DNA of 64,000 nucleotides from Saccharothrix carnea (lineage in GTDB: Bacteria > Actinomycetota > Actinomycetes > Mycobacteriales > Pseudonocardiaceae), in assembly GCF_003014735.1 (NCBI RefSeq), contig NZ_PYAX01000016.1, positions 1 to 64,000 on the forward strand. Reading direction: 5' to 3'. Position numbers and translations under genes: made by a program. Below, one piece after another: positions 34,701-45,639 of the stretch. A model generated the notes under the pieces. It saw only the letters and a program-made list of their open reading frames with translations, was not told the DNA's origin and ran no database searches. Position 1 is the stretch's first letter, and each line of letters begins with the position of its first letter.

Positions 34701-34869
34701 TCAGGCACCGGTGCAGCACCGGCACGTCCAGCGGTCCTCGCAGCCGGGCCGCGAGCAGGATGTTGTAGGTCGTCAGCCCGGGTGTGAGCTGGTCGAGGAA
34801 CCAGAGCTGCTCCTGGCCGAACGACAGCGGCGACCGGGTTTCGGCGTGCGTGGACGTGGACGTGGTCAT
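31702..34869 (-). CDS. One-module non-ribosomal peptide synthetase (condensation-adenylation-carrier protein)
   Basis: A 1,055-residue C-A-PCP synthetase. Condensation domain: about residues 13-440, with SFGQEQLWFLDQL and active-site HHIVTDG (His146). Adenylation domain: about residues 465-960, with the ATP loop YTSGSTGTPKGV near residue 618, NLYGPTEC, and YRSGDLVRW. Carrier protein: about residues 980-1050, with DTGGNSLQAL, where Ser1009 takes the phosphopantetheine arm. A hand alignment to GrsA gives binding-pocket residues D, M, G, G, V, G, L, I, G and K, not a code recognised for any amino acid. The A10 motif normally PxxxNGKxDR reads MNNDGWKINR, one residue longer. The start at 34869 is preferred to one 10 codons upstream. 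No MbtH or phosphopantetheinyl transferase gene is nearby. Confidence 0.9.
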   Translation of the reverse strand: MTTSTSTHAETRSPLSFGQEQLWFLDQLTPGLTTYNILLAARLRGPLDVPVLHRCLNLVVERHEALRVTIHNSEGTPYQVVAPPSEVALEVVERPGLDEAARDEVIAEALRELSTSPFDLEQGPLYRYRVLAFAPDDHVLLQNLHHIVTDGWSSGIVNAELATAYRAFTEGREPEFATPGSLFTEAARAQRETMQGETLEEELAFWEDKLKDLPTLEFPTDRPRPPAPTKWADSITKHLPDELLVSARALAEEHGVSLYMVLVSALNVVLSRYSGQEDIPIGVPMLGRVDPDAEDVVGLFVNMVVLRSDVSGDPTFAELLQRTMEANFDLYEHQEVPFHLIVDRVQPVRVPGRNPLFQVSMQLLGDANSGGAIDLPGITAEPISLASTGSRFDMAIDFVESGDSLRAVVEYSTDLFDQWRIEALLDHIGTVVTAAARDSSLTLSQLPVVTEAERAELLALGHGEEAEYSELPLHVAFEQVAAATPDAVAVVCRGVEMTYGELNRRGDLLARHLRALGVTHERVVAVVIDRDLDAYVAMLGVLKAGGAFAMMDPKVPTNRLDFMIRDTGAPVVISRSPLASVLPEGEWATVLIDTDWPRIEEIDASEPLEEWTTRESLAYVLYTSGSTGTPKGVMIAHRAVSFFCEAYKRTFDFGPQDRLLQLPALNFDMSQGEIWTAFLVGARVVAVSPDDAQSPEALTALLREQKVTYAGLPPAMQSVMEPEPYPDLKYVMGGAEVLPPELVNKWNLPGRKYLNLYGPTECAIGQTEYHVEQIEWKTPPPIGRPQLNRQVYIVDRFDNLVPKGVNGELLIGGAEGGLARGYLNQPEMTAEKFITDPFEPTSKVYRSGDLVRWSKDGQIEFLGRIDNQVKLRGLRIELGEIETALQAHPGVLRAVVLMRPDKRGENRLVGYYTSVAEPPSVEALREHLAESLPDYMVPTAWVALDKFPMNNDGWKINRNALPDPVEDTDRDFAAPTTPTEIEVARCFAEVLGVERIGVNDSIFDTGGNSLQALRLASRINKTFKIRITVRLLYGNATVGAISQIVDEMVKAKANG

Positions 34870-34909
34870 GTCGGGTACTTCTCTCCTTGCAGGTTGCATG
34901 CGGCGTGCG

Positions 34910-34941
34910 CCGTGCCGCGTCCGGGGTCGGACGCGGCACGG
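34910..34941. promoter_or_regulatory. Hairpin in the carbamoyltransferase-NRPS gap
   Basis: CCGTGCCGCGTCC and GGACGCGGCACGG form a 13-bp perfect stem around GGGGTC, about 40 bp upstream of the NRPS ATG and 73 bp after the carbamoyltransferase stop. No T-run follows on the minus strand. It could be a partial terminator, a processing/stabilising stem or an attenuator that lowers NRPS relative to the upstream genes. Confidence 0.65.
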
Positions 34942-35014
34942 GCCTTACAGGCAGTCGCCGGGTGGCTACGATCTTGCCCGAACTTGCCACCGCTGCGGGA
35001 GCCGAACGGGTGGT

Positions 35015-36583
35015 TCAGCCCCGGCGCGGGGTGACGAACGTGTCGTTGATCACGTAACCGTCCAGGCCGTGCTTCTCGCCGTAGGCGATCAGGTCGCTCG
35101 TGCGGTTGATGAAGCCGCGGCCGTTGTTGTTCAACGACGTGTTGCACAGGACGCTGAAGCCGGTGAGGTCGCGGAACGCCTCCAGCAGGTCGACGATGTG
35201 CGGGTTGCGCTCGCGGGTCACCGTCTGGGTGCGGGCGCTGCCGTCGACGTGCGTGATGGCCTTGAGCCGGTCCGTCGTCACCCGGTTGAAGTACAGCATG
35301 TACGGGTCGACCACCGAGCCCGCGAACCACTTGTGCGCGTCTTCCTCCAGCGCGATCGGCGCGATCGGCCGGTAGCCCTCGCGCCGCTTGATGGTGTTCA
35401 GCCGGACCGTCGTCTCCTCGGTGAACGGCGCCGCGAGGATCGAGCGGTTGCCCAGCGCGCGGGGACCCATCTCGTAGCGGCCGCGGGCCCAGCCGATGAT
35501 GTTGCCCTGCTCGATGTAACGCGCCACGTCGGCGTGCACCAGCGGGCGGACCTCGTACTTCGCCGCGTCGGGCTCGACGTCCTCCACGAAGTCCTCGCCC
35601 GAGTACACCGACCACTCGATGGACGCGTCACCGGTGTAGTACCACTGGGCGTCGATGCCGGTGCCCAGGGCCGAGCCGCTGTCGTTCGGGCACGGCGGCA
35701 CGAACACCGACTCGAACAGGCCGCTCTCCCGCCACTGGGCGTTCCAGTCGCAGTTCAGGCCGCAGCCGCCGGAGATGAGCAGCGGCAGGCCCTCCTTCAT
35801 GTGCTCGGACGCGTAGTCGTAGAACAGGTTGAAGATCGCCTGCGAGTGCTTCGCCGCGGTGTTGCGGTACTCCTGCGAGTCCACGCCCTTGTTGTAGATG
35901 TGCGACCAGGACATCTTGTCCTTGGACAGGTTCAGGATGATCTGCTCCTGCTTGAGGATGAAGTCGATGGTCTCCTTCTCCTCGGCCGTCATCGGACCGT
36001 CCTCGGCGAAACCGGTCAGCGCCATCTGCTTGCCCGCGTCGTTGTAGCGGAACAGGCCCGTGCCCACCGGGAAGCCGGGGTCGGCCAGGGCGAACAGGTA
36101 GGCGTACTTGTTGCCCGGGTCGGCCAGGACGTGCTTGAGGTGGGTGGCGTTGCCCTTCTCGTCGACCCGGTAGAAGTCGCCGATGCTGCCTTCCCACACC
36201 AGCGAGTAGTACGCCTGGCCGGTGCGGCGCGGAGCCATGCCCAGCGACGTGTAGATGTGGGAGCGCTCGTGGGTGGAGGAGAAGTAGCGCACCTTCTTGC
36301 CGAAGAACGTGCCCTCCTCGTCGAGGACCGACCCCTCGCCGACGCCGAAGTAACCGGCCCGGGTCTGCGGCTCGATGGAGTGCAGGCCCTTGACCCAGCC
36401 GCCCAGGGCGACCACGTCGGGCGCCCGGTGGAGCATCCCGGCGGCCCGTGCGATCACCTCGCCGGTCAGCCGGTCGTAACGCGGGTAGTTGTCCTTCTCC
36501 GCTTCCAGCGCGAACAGCAGCTTGCCGTCCTCGATGGCCGTGATGCCGCCGTCGTGACCCTCTTTGAGCGATAAGATCAGCAT
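35015..36583 (-). CDS. NodU/CmcH-family carbamoyltransferase
   Basis: A 522-residue carbamoyltransferase that moves the carbamoyl group of carbamoyl phosphate, through carbamoyl-AMP in well-studied members such as TobZ, to an OH or possibly NH2 group. The N-terminal Kae1-like domain begins MLILSLKEGHDGGITAIEDG and has the metal-binding HERSHIYTS, the phosphate loop GGCGLNCDWNAQ, and PCPNDSGSALG. The C-terminal YrdC-associated domain has GRYEMGPRALGNRSIL and RPIAPIALEE. The start at 36583 is set by AGGAACC just upstream; the open frame further upstream is not conserved. The presence of carAB in the same operon provides its co-substrate directly. The acceptor is unknown; diaminopropionate or the NRPS-bound intermediate is the obvious candidate. 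Confidence 0.9.
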   Translation of the reverse strand: MLILSLKEGHDGGITAIEDGKLLFALEAEKDNYPRYDRLTGEVIARAAGMLHRAPDVVALGGWVKGLHSIEPQTRAGYFGVGEGSVLDEEGTFFGKKVRYFSSTHERSHIYTSLGMAPRRTGQAYYSLVWEGSIGDFYRVDEKGNATHLKHVLADPGNKYAYLFALADPGFPVGTGLFRYNDAGKQMALTGFAEDGPMTAEEKETIDFILKQEQIILNLSKDKMSWSHIYNKGVDSQEYRNTAAKHSQAIFNLFYDYASEHMKEGLPLLISGGCGLNCDWNAQWRESGLFESVFVPPCPNDSGSALGTGIDAQWYYTGDASIEWSVYSGEDFVEDVEPDAAKYEVRPLVHADVARYIEQGNIIGWARGRYEMGPRALGNRSILAAPFTEETTVRLNTIKRREGYRPIAPIALEEDAHKWFAGSVVDPYMLYFNRVTTDRLKAITHVDGSARTQTVTRERNPHIVDLLEAFRDLTGFSVLCNTSLNNNGRGFINRTSDLIAYGEKHGLDGYVINDTFVTPRRG

Positions 36584-36673
36584 GGTTCCTGTGTCACTTT
36601 CTCGTTGCGGTTCGTGAGGGCAGTGGCCGTGCCCGGCGGGCTTCGTGGCCACGGATTCGGGACAGGTGACGCG

Positions 36674-38326
36674 TCAGCGGCTCCTGTCGGCACGGAGGGC
36701 GGGGCCCAGTACCCGGTCGAGGTCGGTGAGCGCGCGGGACCACACTCCCGGCGACGGCACGTAGTGGTTGTAGTAGCTGGCACCTTCGGCGGGCGGGCCG
36801 AACACGGCGACGGCGGACCGCGGCGCACCGCCGCGCGGGATCGCGAAGCCGTCCCGGTCCAGCACGAGGCGCCCGGACCGGTCCGGGCCGACCTCCGCCC
36901 ACGCCCGCAGCGCCACGCCAACGGGGTCGAGGCGGCCGTCCGGCGACGGCCAGGTCAGGTTGGCGCGCACCACGTGGTCCACCTCGACGGTGCGCGGCTC
37001 GGCGAGCCCGGTCGAGCTGAGCGCCCACCGCCCGCCGACCCGCTCCAACCGGGGCCTCGGACCCGGTCCCAGGGCGACCACACCGGCCTCGACCAGCGCG
37101 AACAGCTCCTGGATCCGTTCCTTCTGCGGACCGATCACCACCCGGTTGACCAGCGGCACGTACTCGTCCATGAAGTACCGGTGCGAGTCCTCCGTGAGGC
37201 CGGGCGGGTCGAGCGCCGCGCGCACGCTCTCCCGGTGGTCGCGCAGCACCTCCAGCGCCTCCTTGACCGGGCTCACGCCCAAGCCCAGTTCGGCCTCCGC
37301 CAGGTCGGCCCGCGCGGCGCCGAGCACCGCGTCCCGGTACTCCTCGTAGGTCGCCCACGTCGTCGGCACGGGCGACAGGGCGCGTTCGACCACCGCCACC
37401 TGCTCCGGCGTCGCCGAACCCATGCGGCCGACTGCCTCCCGGCGGATCAGCGGCTCCACGTCCCGCCGGAAGTCGAGCAGGCCGCCCGGCACGTGCTCGC
37501 GCAGCGCCGCCAACGCCGCGGGCGTGAAGTGCTCGGCGGGCGCGGCCACCCGGTCCTGCCTGGTCCGGGGACGCGCGCACGGCAGCACCCCGGCCCGGCT
37601 GGTCAGCACGATCCGCGGCTCACGCCCCGAGGGCCGGTAGCCGTCGCCGTCGAACGCGCCGCCGCGGCCGACCGTGAGCGCCGCGATGACGTCCATCGCG
37701 GTCAGCCCGGTGCCCAGCAGTGCGACCGTCGAACCCTCCGCGACGGCGTCGGTCCGCACGGGCAGCGGGTAGGGCGTCTCCACCAGGTCGCCGCCCGTCA
37801 GCGGGGCGGGGTCGGCCAAGCCGTGACCGGTCGTCACCACGGCCACGTCCACCTGGTGCCGCGAACCGTCCGCCAGGGTCACCACCGCGCCGTCGCCGTC
37901 CGGCCGCACGTCCTCCACGGCCAGCGGCAGGTGCCGCACGGTCAGCCGCGGCGGTACGCGGTCGAGCAGGTCGCGCACCGCCCACTGGAGGTACTCGCCG
38001 AGCAGCCGGCGCGACAGGAACTCGTCGAACCGCACCGGTCCGTGGTGCTCCAGGCACCACTCGTACAGGCTCGGTCCCGGTGTCACCGGCGCACCCGGCG
38101 TCATCCGCTCGTCGGAGAAGATGGTCAGCTGCGACGCGATCGTGTTCAGCAGCAGGTAGTCGGGCTGCTTGACGTCGTGCACGCCCAGGCCGAGCTCGCC
38201 GGGCTCGATCAGCAGCAACTCCGTCGGCGGACCGGGTGAGCGGGTGTGGCTGATCACCCGCTCCAGGACCGACAGCCCGCGCGGGCCGACTCCGATGACC
38301 GCGATGCGCAGCACGTCGTTCACCAC
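36674..38326 (-). CDS. FAD/NAD(P)-binding protein (NAD_binding_9 type), possible N- or C-oxidase
   Basis: A 549-550-residue flavoprotein. The N-terminal dinucleotide fold is IAVIGVGPRGLSVLERV, followed by LLNTIASQLTIFSDERM and LYEWCLEHHGP; a second nucleotide site lies near TVALLGTGLTAMDVIAAL. These features match the FAD-NAD(P)-binding family PF13454, distantly related to amino-acid N-hydroxylases but of mostly unknown activity. It lies between sbnB and the carbamoyltransferase, so an oxidation of diaminopropionate or a derivative is plausible but unproven. Two adjacent GTG codons (38326 and 38323) can start it; the second overlaps the SbnB stop as GTGA and may be the true one. Confidence 0.75.
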   Translation of the reverse strand: MVNDVLRIAVIGVGPRGLSVLERVISHTRSPGPPTELLLIEPGELGLGVHDVKQPDYLLLNTIASQLTIFSDERMTPGAPVTPGPSLYEWCLEHHGPVRFDEFLSRRLLGEYLQWAVRDLLDRVPPRLTVRHLPLAVEDVRPDGDGAVVTLADGSRHQVDVAVVTTGHGLADPAPLTGGDLVETPYPLPVRTDAVAEGSTVALLGTGLTAMDVIAALTVGRGGAFDGDGYRPSGREPRIVLTSRAGVLPCARPRTRQDRVAAPAEHFTPAALAALREHVPGGLLDFRRDVEPLIRREAVGRMGSATPEQVAVVERALSPVPTTWATYEEYRDAVLGAARADLAEAELGLGVSPVKEALEVLRDHRESVRAALDPPGLTEDSHRYFMDEYVPLVNRVVIGPQKERIQELFALVEAGVVALGPGPRPRLERVGGRWALSSTGLAEPRTVEVDHVVRANLTWPSPDGRLDPVGVALRAWAEVGPDRSGRLVLDRDGFAIPRGGAPRSAVAVFGPPAEGASYYNHYVPSPGVWSRALTDLDRVLGPALRADRSR

Positions 38327-39324
38327 CGCCGCGTCTCGCCGAAGAAGTCCGGCACGTCGATCGCCAACCCCTGGGTGCGGGCGGCGAGCAGCACGTGCTG
38401 CCCGACCGCCAGGTCCAGCACGCCGAGACCGAACGGCGACACCAGCACGCCGCGCGCCGGGTCGGGCAGCGCCCGGCCGCGCACCACGTCGGCGATCGTG
38501 CCGGTGACGAAGTCCCGGTTCCCGGTCTCCTGCTCCGCCAGGTGCGGCGACGTGTTGGCCTTCATGCAGTGCTCGACGTCGTCGAAGTAGTTCTGCGCGC
38601 CCAGCACCACCGACGCCGCGAAGTCGCGCAGCGAGATGTTCAGCACGACCTGGCCCGGTGCGACCGGGCGCGAGATGTGCGGTGTGGCGGCGGTCGTCGC
38701 GGTGACCACGGTCTGCGCGTCCAGCGCCTCGTCCACCGACGCCACCCGCACCGCGGCGACGCCGAGCTCGTCCTTGGCCAGCGCGACCAGGTGGTCCGCC
38801 GACCCGGCGTGCAGGTCGAACACGCTCAGCCGGTCGATCCGGTACCCGACCGCGGCCAGGTAGCGCACGATCGTCCGGGCGATCACGCCCGCGCCGACGA
38901 TGGCCACCTCACCGTTGCCGGGCACGTGCTTGGCCAGCGCCCGCGCCGCCACGGCCGCCGACGCCGCCGTGCGCGCCGCGCTGATCGACGCGGCTTCCAG
39001 CATCGCCCGCGGGTAGCCGGTGTCGTAGTCGTTGAGGATCAGCACCGCCGACGCGCGCGGCACGTCCTGCCGGACGTTCGCCGGGAAGCTGGAGATCCAC
39101 TTGATGCCGGCGACCTGCCCCGACGTGAGGTCGGCGAACGCGGGCAGCGCGATGATCCGCGCGTCCGGTTTCTCCGGGAACCTCAGGAAGTAGCTGTCGG
39201 GGTTGATCGTGCGACCGTCGTCGTGACGCAGGTAGGCGTCCTCGACCACGTTCACCACGTCGGGCATCGAGGTGTCGAGGATGTCCTTGACCACCTTGCC
39301 CGGGACGACCTCAAACGAGAACAT
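38320..39324 (-). CDS. sbnB: SbnB-like N-(2-amino-2-carboxyethyl)-L-glutamate dehydrogenase
   Basis: A 334-residue member of the ornithine cyclodeaminase/mu-crystallin family. SbnB oxidises the SbnA product with NAD+, giving L-2,3-diaminopropionate, 2-oxoglutarate and NADH. Family features are ADLTSGQVAGIKWISSFP (substrate Lys), a Rossmann segment VAIVGAGVIARTIVRYL, NDYDTGYPRAMLEA, and the C-terminal GLGVLDLAVGQHV. Its ATG lies 14 bp inside the sbnA gene. The direct neighbourhood of an SbnA homologue is what separates it from ordinary ornithine cyclodeaminase. Confidence 0.85.
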   Translation of the reverse strand: MFSFEVVPGKVVKDILDTSMPDVVNVVEDAYLRHDDGRTINPDSYFLRFPEKPDARIIALPAFADLTSGQVAGIKWISSFPANVRQDVPRASAVLILNDYDTGYPRAMLEAASISAARTAASAAVAARALAKHVPGNGEVAIVGAGVIARTIVRYLAAVGYRIDRLSVFDLHAGSADHLVALAKDELGVAAVRVASVDEALDAQTVVTATTAATPHISRPVAPGQVVLNISLRDFAASVVLGAQNYFDDVEHCMKANTSPHLAEQETGNRDFVTGTIADVVRGRALPDPARGVLVSPFGLGVLDLAVGQHVLLAARTQGLAIDVPDFFGETRRW

Positions 39325-40306
39325 CGCGCTGTCCCTCCTCCAGGGGCCGTTCGGGCGTGAGCGCCCGGCCGAGGCCGTTCTCGATCACCCAGTCGTCGTT
39401 GTAGATCGAGTCCAGGTACCGCTCGCCGAGGTCGGGCGAGATCGCCACGACCGTCTCGTCCGGCGAGATCTCGGCGGCCTGGCCGCGGATCGCCGCCAGC
39501 ACCGTGCCGGTCGAACCGCCCGCGAGCAGACCCGCCGTGCGGGCCAGCCACCGGCACTCGCGCACCGTGTCGTCCTCGGGCACCAGCACGACCTCGTCGG
39601 GCGTCTCCGGCGACAGCAGCTCCGGACGCCTGCTCGTGCCCAGGCCCGGGATCAGCCGGCGCTGGGGTTCCGACCCGAAGTTCACCGAGCCGACCGTGTC
39701 GACCGCGACGATCCGCGTCTTCGGGCTGTGCGTCCGGAAGTAGTCCGTGACGCCCATCAACGTGCCGCCGGTGCCGACGCCGACGAACAGGTGGTCCACC
39801 CGCTCGAACTCGTCCAGCACGGCGGGCGCGGTCGTCCGCGCGTGCGCCAGCGGGTTGTCCGGGTTGGCGTACTGGTTGGCCCAGAACAGGTCCGACTCCT
39901 GTTCGAGCCGCTCGCGGATGTAGTTGATCCGGGAGCCGAGGAACCCGCCGTTCTCGTCGCGGTCCCGGACGACCACCACCTCGGCGCCCAACGCCCGCAT
40001 CACCGCGACGGACGACGCGTTGGAGTTCGGGTCCGTGACGCACGTCAGGCGGTAGCCCTCCGCGGCGCAGATCACGGCCAGCGCGACGCCGAGGTTGCCC
40101 GACGTGGACTCGATGATGCGCACCCGGCTCAAGTCCACACCGGACAGCTCCGCGCCCTCCAGGATGCCGCGGGCGGTCTTGAGCTTGATCGAGCCGCCCG
40201 TGTTGAGGCCCTCGATCTTGAGGTATAAGCGGTTGAGGCCGCCCAATCCGGATATTCGTAAGAAGACGTCATCCCGCACCAAGTCATAGACACGATCTGT
40301 GATCAA
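39311..40306 (-). CDS. sbnA: SbnA-like N-(2-amino-2-carboxyethyl)-L-glutamate synthase (PLP enzyme)
   Basis: A 331-residue PLP-dependent enzyme of the cysteine synthase fold. SbnA joins O-phospho-L-serine to the amino group of L-glutamate. The PLP lysine lies in NTGGSIKLKTA, the substrate loop in ESTSGNLGVALA (TSGN), and the phosphate-binding loop in GVGTGGTLMG. The IKLKTA form differs from the usual xKDR and is shared by SbnA-like enzymes of NRPS clusters known from memory. The start is TTG at 40306: GGAGG stands 6 bases upstream and no ATG or GTG has a usable site; the frame remains open to 40402. It follows carB by 71 bp and overlaps sbnB. Confidence 0.85.
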   Translation of the reverse strand: MITDRVYDLVRDDVFLRISGLGGLNRLYLKIEGLNTGGSIKLKTARGILEGAELSGVDLSRVRIIESTSGNLGVALAVICAAEGYRLTCVTDPNSNASSVAVMRALGAEVVVVRDRDENGGFLGSRINYIRERLEQESDLFWANQYANPDNPLAHARTTAPAVLDEFERVDHLFVGVGTGGTLMGVTDYFRTHSPKTRIVAVDTVGSVNFGSEPQRRLIPGLGTSRRPELLSPETPDEVVLVPEDDTVRECRWLARTAGLLAGGSTGTVLAAIRGQAAEISPDETVVAISPDLGERYLDSIYNDDWVIENGLGRALTPERPLEEGQRDVLV

Positions 40307-40377
40307 CGCGATCCTCCAATGCGGGTTCACGTCGGGGTGGTCGACGAACGGATGCCTGCTGCCCCAGCGGACGCGGG

Positions 40378-43688
<3,311 letters not shown>

Positions 43689-43689
<1 letters not shown>

Positions 43690-44804
43690 CAGCGGCCCTC
43701 GCCCATCATCGTCACGAACTCGTCGAACAGGGCTGCGGCGTCATGCGGACCCGCCGCCGCCTCCGGGTGGTACTGCACGCTGAACGCCGGCACGTCCAAG
43801 GCCCGGACACCTTCGACCGTGCCGTCGTTGGGGCAGTAGTGGCTCAGCAGCACACGGCCGAAATCGGAGCCGAACTCCTCACCCGGCTCACCCTCCAACG
43901 CGAACCCGTGGTTCTGCGAGGTGATCGCCACCTTGCCCGTGGCCACGTCGATCACCGGGATGTTGATGCCACGATGCCCGTAACGCATCTTGTAGGTGTC
44001 ACGACCCAACGCACGACCCAGGATCTGATTACCGAAACAGATCCCGAACAACGGGATCCGCCGATCCAACACACCCCGCGTCAACTCCACCGCGTGCGCC
44101 TGCGTGGCCGGATCACCCGGCCCGTTGGACAGGAACACCCCATCCGGCTTCACCGCCACCAAGTCCTCGACCGCGGAGGTCAGCGGTAGGACGTGCACCT
44201 CGATACCGCGCGCCGCCATCATCCGCGGCGTGTTCGACTTGATACCCAAGTCCAGCGCGGCGACGGTGAAGCGGCGCTCACCCACGGCCTCGACCACGTA
44301 GGGCTCAGCGGTGGTCACGTCACCGGCCAGGTCGGCACCCTTCATCTGCGGCGCGGACCGGACCCGTTCCAGCATCTCCTCGGCGCTGCCCAGCTCGTCC
44401 CCCGAGAACACACCCGCTCGCATCGCACCCTGCTCGCGCAGGTGCCGCGTCAACATCCGCGTGTCGATACCCGAGACACCGACGATCCCCTGCCGGACCA
44501 ACTCGTCATCCAGGCTCCGGGTCGAGCGCCAGTTCGACGGCACGCGGGCCGGGTCACGCACGACATACCCGGCCACCCAGATACGGCTCGACTCGTCGTC
44601 CTCGTCGTTCCAGCCGGTGTTGCCGATCTGCGGCGCCGTCTGCACCACGATCTGACGGTGATACGACGGATCGGTCAGCGTCTCCTGATACCCGGTCATC
44701 CCGGTGGAGAACACCACCTCACCCAAACTCGCACCCACCGCGCCGTAGGCCTCACCACGGAACACACGACCGTCTTCCAGCACCAATGCCGCGTTAATCG
44801 GCAC
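43689..44804 (-). CDS. carA: Carbamoyl-phosphate synthase small subunit (glutamine amidotransferase)
   Basis: A 371-residue CarA that releases ammonia from glutamine and channels it to CarB. The N-terminal CPSase_sm domain begins [19 protein letters not shown] and has [19 protein letters not shown]. The class I amidotransferase domain has the oxyanion loop SNGPGDP, the nucleophile Cys in [14 protein letters not shown], and the His/Glu pair in VQYHPEA. GTG at 44804 is the start, behind GGGGGAG; the open frame further upstream is arginine-rich and unlikely to be translated. It heads the biosynthetic operon and is divergent from metB across an 835-bp spacer. Confidence 0.95.
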
Positions 44805-45639
44805 GCTCCCCCCAGCGCACTTCTCCCTGACCTCGCCCCGCGCGCCGTCGAGCGCACGCCGAACAAAGCCGGGTTGAATCGTCGGATCCTGTTCAGCCGA
44901 GCGGGCACGATGCCGCGGCCCGGTCGAAAGTTCATTGGCGGTCGGTTCGGCGCGGCGAAGGCGAAGGTTCGAACGTGGCTCGTTCGAAGACCTTCTCCGG
45001 CTCGACCTCCCCAGTGGTCCCACAACATTCGCGGTGCCGATGATTTGCTGCCGTCAAGGCATTGGCAAGATTAGCAGCAGCCGTCGTCCGATCGGCAAGG
45101 TCGCCATTTGGGTCAAGGGTATTCCCGAATGTCGGTCATTCGCCTGAAACATGGCGTTCACACGAATGGTTTATAGACACCCCGGCCATGCCGCTGATCG
45201 CCGAGCGGGGTGCCGGTGATCGGCCCATCGTGAGTCCGCAGAAAACGGTGGGAGGTCGGCAAGTGGCCGGGTCGTCGCTACGCCGAAAGGCGGTGGTGTC
45301 CGCCACCACCTGACAGGCCTTCGGGCGAACGCAGACAGTTGACGTTTTTCTCGCGGAACGAGGCGGCGGGTCGGTTGTTTTTTGCGGTCACATCGGTATT
45401 GACCTGCGAAAAGACGCGAGTCCCCGGTGGTGGCGGTGCTGTGGAGATCGCCCCGGGGGCTGGTGACCGCGACCGGGTCCGCCGTCCGGCCTCCACAGCG
45501 GAATCCCGCAGGGGCACCGGCTACCGCCACCCGCACGAGGGCCTCGCGGCGCTCGGCGGAGGGTTTCACCCGAACCGGTGGTCCGGCCACCCGTACCACC
45601 GGTCTTGAAACGATCTTGGTCGGCGATACGCTGGACGCC
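44805..45639. other. Large spacer between divergent carA and metB
   Basis: 835 bp with no gene that can be supported; open frames on both strands lack ribosome-binding sites and family motifs. It should hold the promoter of the carA-led operon and of metB. A TTGACG element reading towards carA lies at 45051-45056, without a good -10 box. T-rich stretches occur near 45342 and 45376. No SAM-riboswitch motif before metB and no pyrimidine attenuator before carA was seen. The length is unusual for this gene-dense window. Confidence 0.5.

Noticed and set aside
45300-45639. A SAM riboswitch in front of metB
   Set aside because: No recognisable SAM-I, SAM-II or SAM-IV core pairing or sequence was seen by eye; a covariance search would be decisive.
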